DNA of 64,000 nucleotides from Alphaproteobacteria bacterium (GTDB lineage Bacteria; Pseudomonadota; Alphaproteobacteria; TMED109). The stretch spans positions 110,262-174,261 of the forward strand of contig JAJDWH010000032.1 of NCBI GenBank assembly GCA_022825705.1. The letters run 5' to 3'. The position numbers were made by a program, and so were the translations under genes. Numbering within the stretch: the stretch's first letter is position 1; each line of letters begins with the position of its first letter. Positions 61,058-64,000 of this stretch are shown piece by piece. The notes beneath the pieces are model-generated. The model saw only the letters and a list, made by a program, of their open reading frames with translations, was not told the DNA's origin and did not search any database.

Positions 61058-64000
61058 GGATTTGGTTAAGCAGAACCTTTCCCAGGTGTTGGCAGCGTTG
61101 ACCACCGACGTCCCACTACGCGCAGGCGCAACGAAGTTGCTGAACGTGCTCGGCTATGCAAGTGACCGCACTGAGCATGTGGGCGCCGTCGGGGAATTTC
61201 TGGAGCGCTTCAAGCCCGAGAAACCGTTTTCTCGTACGCAACTGGCTCTGTTCGATTCGTGGTCAGCAGTGGACATTGTGTTTCAGTTCACTGCGAATGA
61301 GATCGCCAGGGAGCCTTCACTGTTCGACCGTTCCGGTTTCGACGAAGGGAGAATCGAGTCTTTCCTATTCCTCGCAGTTGAGCTGCAACCCGGCACCTAT
61401 TCCCGTGGCCAGCTGGCGGATGCCACTCGGGCTGTCAATCGTCTTTTTGCAATGCCAGTTATCGTGCTGTTTCGGCATGGCTGTGCCCTGTCTCTCGCTG
61501 CCGTTCACCGGCGCCCCAGCCAAAAGGATGGGGACAAGGATGTTCTTGAGAAGGTGACCCTTGTCAAGGATATCCAGCTCGAGAGCCCCCACCGCGCGCA
61601 TTTCGAGATTCTGGCCGAACTCGCATTCAGCGAGATGATTACAGCAGGCGTCCAAACCTTTGACGACTTGCACTTGAAGTGGGAACAGACGCTCGATGTC
61701 GAGGTTCTGAACAGGCGTTTCTATCGCGAATTGTTCGGATGGTTCGAGCGGGCAACCAGCGAATGCACCTTTCCAGACGACGGTGCTGGACCCGGCTGTG
61801 TCGAGAGGCACGTCATCCGGTTGATTACCAGACTCCTTTTTATTTGGTTCCTTAAGGAGAAGGATCTGGTACCGGAAGAACTGTTCGAGGATGAGTTTGC
61901 TCGCTCCACGCTCAAGGAGCATGCTGACAACCGCACGGACTACTACCGCGCCGTCCTACAGAATTTGTTCTTCGCCACTCTAAATTCCGAGATCGAGCAG
62001 CGATCCTTCCGAAAGCCCGGTGAGCCGGTGCATGGAGAGCTTAACCAGTACCGCTACCATGATCTTCTGGCCGACCCGGCCGCTTTTGTCGAACGTCTGG
62101 GAAAAGTGCCGTTCGTCAATGGCGGGTTGTTCGATTGCCTCGACGGCTTCGAGGACGCCAGCGCGGACAACGGGCTGGTGGACGCCTTTACCGACGATGT
62201 TGCGCATGCGGACGATCTGGGCGTGCCAGCCTGTCTCTTTTTTGACGAAAACGGATTATTTCAGCTCTTTCGCCACTACAAGTTCACGGTTGAAGAAAGC
62301 ACACCACTGGACCGCGAGGTTGCCCTTGATCCGGAACTTTTGGGTCGTGTGTTTGAAAATCTGCTCGCAGCCTACAATCCGGAAACCCGCGCGACAGCGC
62401 GCAAGGCCACCGGTTCGTATTACACACCTCGACCGGTCGTGGATTACATGGTTCGCGAGGCACTCACCGAAGCACTCGCAATAAGGGTTCCGCCTACTGC
62501 AACGGCCCCAGAGCACTGGCGGGACCAGCTTGGATACCTGCTGGACTGGGAACATAGCCACGCGGATGCCGGCCAGTATTTCGAGCCAGATGAAGCACGA
62601 TCTGTGGTGGTCGCCATTGCCGATCTAAAGACACTCGATCCGGCGGTCGGCTCGGGGGCATTCCCCATGGGTGTGCTCCAAACGCTTACGCTCGCGCTGC
62701 GTCGTCTGGATCCCGACAATACGCTTTGGGAGGAGATTCAGAAGGAGCGGGCCAAAGAACGGGCCGCCGAGGCGTTTGACACGCGGGATCAAGTATCTAG
62801 GGACGAGGCGCTGCGCGATATCAGCGCCATTTTCGAGAAGTACCGTGAATCAGATTTCGGCCGCAAGCTTTACCTTATTCAGAACGGCATCTACGGCGTC
62901 GACATCCAGCCTATTGCCTGTCAGATCGCCAAGCTCCGCTTCTTCATTTCGCTCGTTATCGAACAGACTCCTGATCCAGCCGCCCCAAACTTGGGCGTGA
63001 AGCCTCTACCCAACTTGGAAACTCAGCTGGTGGCTGCCGACACTCTGCTCGGACTAGGTCGGCCTGCGCAGATGGAACTCGGTCGGAGCGCTCCCGTCCA
63101 GGAGATCGAACGAGAACTGCTGGTCAACCGAGAACGCCACTTCCACGCGGGTTATCGGGCCACAAAGCTGGAGATACAGCAGAATGATGGCCGTCTGCGT
63201 ACCCGCTTGGCGGAACTGCTCCGACAGGCGGGATTCGCGGCAGTCGCCGCCGAGCGTATTGCGTCCTGGGATCCTTATGACCAAAACGCGGTCGCTTACT
63301 GGTTCGACCCAGAGTACATTTTCGGGATCTCCAACGGCTTCGATATCGTCATAGGGAATCCGCCGTACATTCAACTGTCGAAGAACGGCGGCAGAGCCGG
63401 AAACCGTTATCAACAGGAGGGGTACGAAACTTTTCAAAGAACGGGTGACATTTACCAGCTCTTTTACGAGCGTGGTTGCCAGCTGCTCAAGTGTGACACC
63501 GGCGTCTTGGGCTATATCACTTCCAATAGCTGGCTGAAGGCAGAATACGGGAGGCCGCTTCGCCGCTGGTTCTCGGAACAGCACATGCCACTCAAACTGA
63601 TCGAGATGGGCAAAGATGTTTTCGAGAATGCGATCGTCGATACCGCGGTTCTGCTCGTCAGGAACGGGAAGGCCTCGCCTGTGACGTGTGTGGCAGTAGA
63701 CGTCGAGCAGGGATCGAACCATTCGTTCCCGCCAACTGAGGTGGACTGGGGGACTCTGCAACCCGTGGGCGACAAACCTTGGTTAGCGCTCTCAGCCATT
63801 GAGCGAACTGTATTGGAGAAGATGGAAGCTGTTGGAAAGCCGCTGAAGGATTGGGATATTTCCATTTATCGTGGAATTCTTACTGGTTACAACAAAGCGT
63901 TCATTGTGGACCGAGCGACGCGGGATGCTCTAGTTGCGGCTGATCCCAAGTCGAGGGAGATTTTGAAGCCCGTGCTCCGAGGGCGCGATATAGCGCGTTA
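61050..64000 (+). CDS. Eco57I-class N6-adenine DNA methyltransferase (partial, runs off the window)
   Basis: Begins at a GTG (61050) inside the end of the helicase gene and stays open to the last base, giving 983 residues with no stop. The N-terminal third has FLFLAVELQPGTYSRGQLAD, MPVIVLFRHG and EKVTLVKDIQLESPHRAHFE, typical of type II (COG1002) restriction-modification methylases. The catalytic core shows TGSYYTPRPVVDYMVREAL, the SAM motif DPAVGSGAFPMG (about residue 530) and the N6-adenine motif NPPY (about residue 770) in IGNPPYIQLSKNG. Target recognition would follow downstream. It probably marks self DNA for the adjoining helicase, but no separate nuclease domain is seen in the visible part. 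Confidence 0.88.
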   Translation, partial: MAEDLVKQNLSQVLAALTTDVPLRAGATKLLNVLGYASDRTEHVGAVGEFLERFKPEKPFSRTQLALFDSWSAVDIVFQFTANEIAREPSLFDRSGFDEGRIESFLFLAVELQPGTYSRGQLADATRAVNRLFAMPVIVLFRHGCALSLAAVHRRPSQKDGDKDVLEKVTLVKDIQLESPHRAHFEILAELAFSEMITAGVQTFDDLHLKWEQTLDVEVLNRRFYRELFGWFERATSECTFPDDGAGPGCVERHVIRLITRLLFIWFLKEKDLVPEELFEDEFARSTLKEHADNRTDYYRAVLQNLFFATLNSEIEQRSFRKPGEPVHGELNQYRYHDLLADPAAFVERLGKVPFVNGGLFDCLDGFEDASADNGLVDAFTDDVAHADDLGVPACLFFDENGLFQLFRHYKFTVEESTPLDREVALDPELLGRVFENLLAAYNPETRATARKATGSYYTPRPVVDYMVREALTEALAIRVPPTATAPEHWRDQLGYLLDWEHSHADAGQYFEPDEARSVVVAIADLKTLDPAVGSGAFPMGVLQTLTLALRRLDPDNTLWEEIQKERAKERAAEAFDTRDQVSRDEALRDISAIFEKYRESDFGRKLYLIQNGIYGVDIQPIACQIAKLRFFISLVIEQTPDPAAPNLGVKPLPNLETQLVAADTLLGLGRPAQMELGRSAPVQEIERELLVNRERHFHAGYRATKLEIQQNDGRLRTRLAELLRQAGFAAVAAERIASWDPYDQNAVAYWFDPEYIFGISNGFDIVIGNPPYIQLSKNGGRAGNRYQQEGYETFQRTGDIYQLFYERGCQLLKCDTGVLGYITSNSWLKAEYGRPLRRWFSEQHMPLKLIEMGKDVFENAIVDTAVLLVRNGKASPVTCVAVDVEQGSNHSFPPTEVDWGTLQPVGDKPWLALSAIERTVLEKMEAVGKPLKDWDISIYRGILTGYNKAFIVDRATRDALVAADPKSREILKPVLRGRDIAR

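Noticed and set aside
1..64000. tRNA, rRNA, CRISPR, IS elements, replication origin
   Set aside because: Looked for conserved T-arm sequences, regularly spaced repeats, transposase motifs and DnaA-box clusters by eye; none was convincing. tRNAscan or Infernal could still find a weak RNA gene.

Overview
The window reads as a piece of a high-GC alphaproteobacterial chromosome. Supporting core blocks are pgeF-midA-like-lgt divergent from ubiK; rpmF-plsX next to ihfA and a MerR gene; a short ProS without the editing insertion; and a proS-lolC-lolD-dnaE run with overlapping genes. The 12.8-24.2 kb gene set has the same three-protein composition as the swf family (swfA, swfB, swfC), which I know from published work on marine-sponge metagenomes. 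A sponge-symbiont Rhodospirillales-like bacterium is therefore the best guess; the host link is inference.

Layout. (1) 0.1-12.1 kb: envelope and core genes (PgeF, MidA-like methyltransferase, Lgt, UbiK, ProC, GST, MerR, IhfA, PlsX, L32, YceD), a ThDP-dependent enzyme, a BamE-like lipoprotein and a membrane dipeptidase. fabH, usual between plsX and ihfA, is absent. (2) 12.8-24.2 kb: the swf-type cluster. It holds a 2358-aa mono-modular PKS/FAS (KS-AT-DH-degenerate MT-ER-KR-ACP), a radical SAM protein and a fused thioester-reductase/sulfotransferase. A product that is a reduced acyl chain, released reductively and sulfated, fits the domains; the true product is unknown. (3) 24.6-33.6 kb: accessory metabolism, with a PLP aminotransferase, YghU-type GST, LacI regulator, rhodanese, a TRAP transporter linked to an isocitrate-lyase-superfamily enzyme, and a nucleoside deoxyribosyltransferase-like protein. 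(4) 34.0-42.9 kb: proS, lolCD, dnaE, a Sua5-type gene and an aminotransferase. (5) 42.9-47.4 kb: a divergent sugar-acid catabolic set (UxaA-type dehydratase, FAH-family hydrolase, 2-hydroxyacid dehydrogenase, SDR). (6) 47.4-49.5 kb: YgfZ and a glycosyltransferase.

(7) 49.5-64.0 kb: a defence or stress island. It contains a self-inhibited Fic protein with repeated TCGACATG sites upstream; a ParDE-like pair next to a broken gene fragment; an XRE-ImmA regulator with a perfect inverted repeat in front and an overlapping PIN-domain gene; an aldo/keto reductase; nuclease-like hypotheticals, one broken by a 7-bp tandem duplication; and, at the edge, an SNF2 helicase with a PLD-like N-terminus overlapping an Eco57I-class adenine methyltransferase cut by the window end.

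No rRNA, tRNA, CRISPR array, complete insertion sequence or origin was recognised. All calls come from reading the sequence; no database search was possible.
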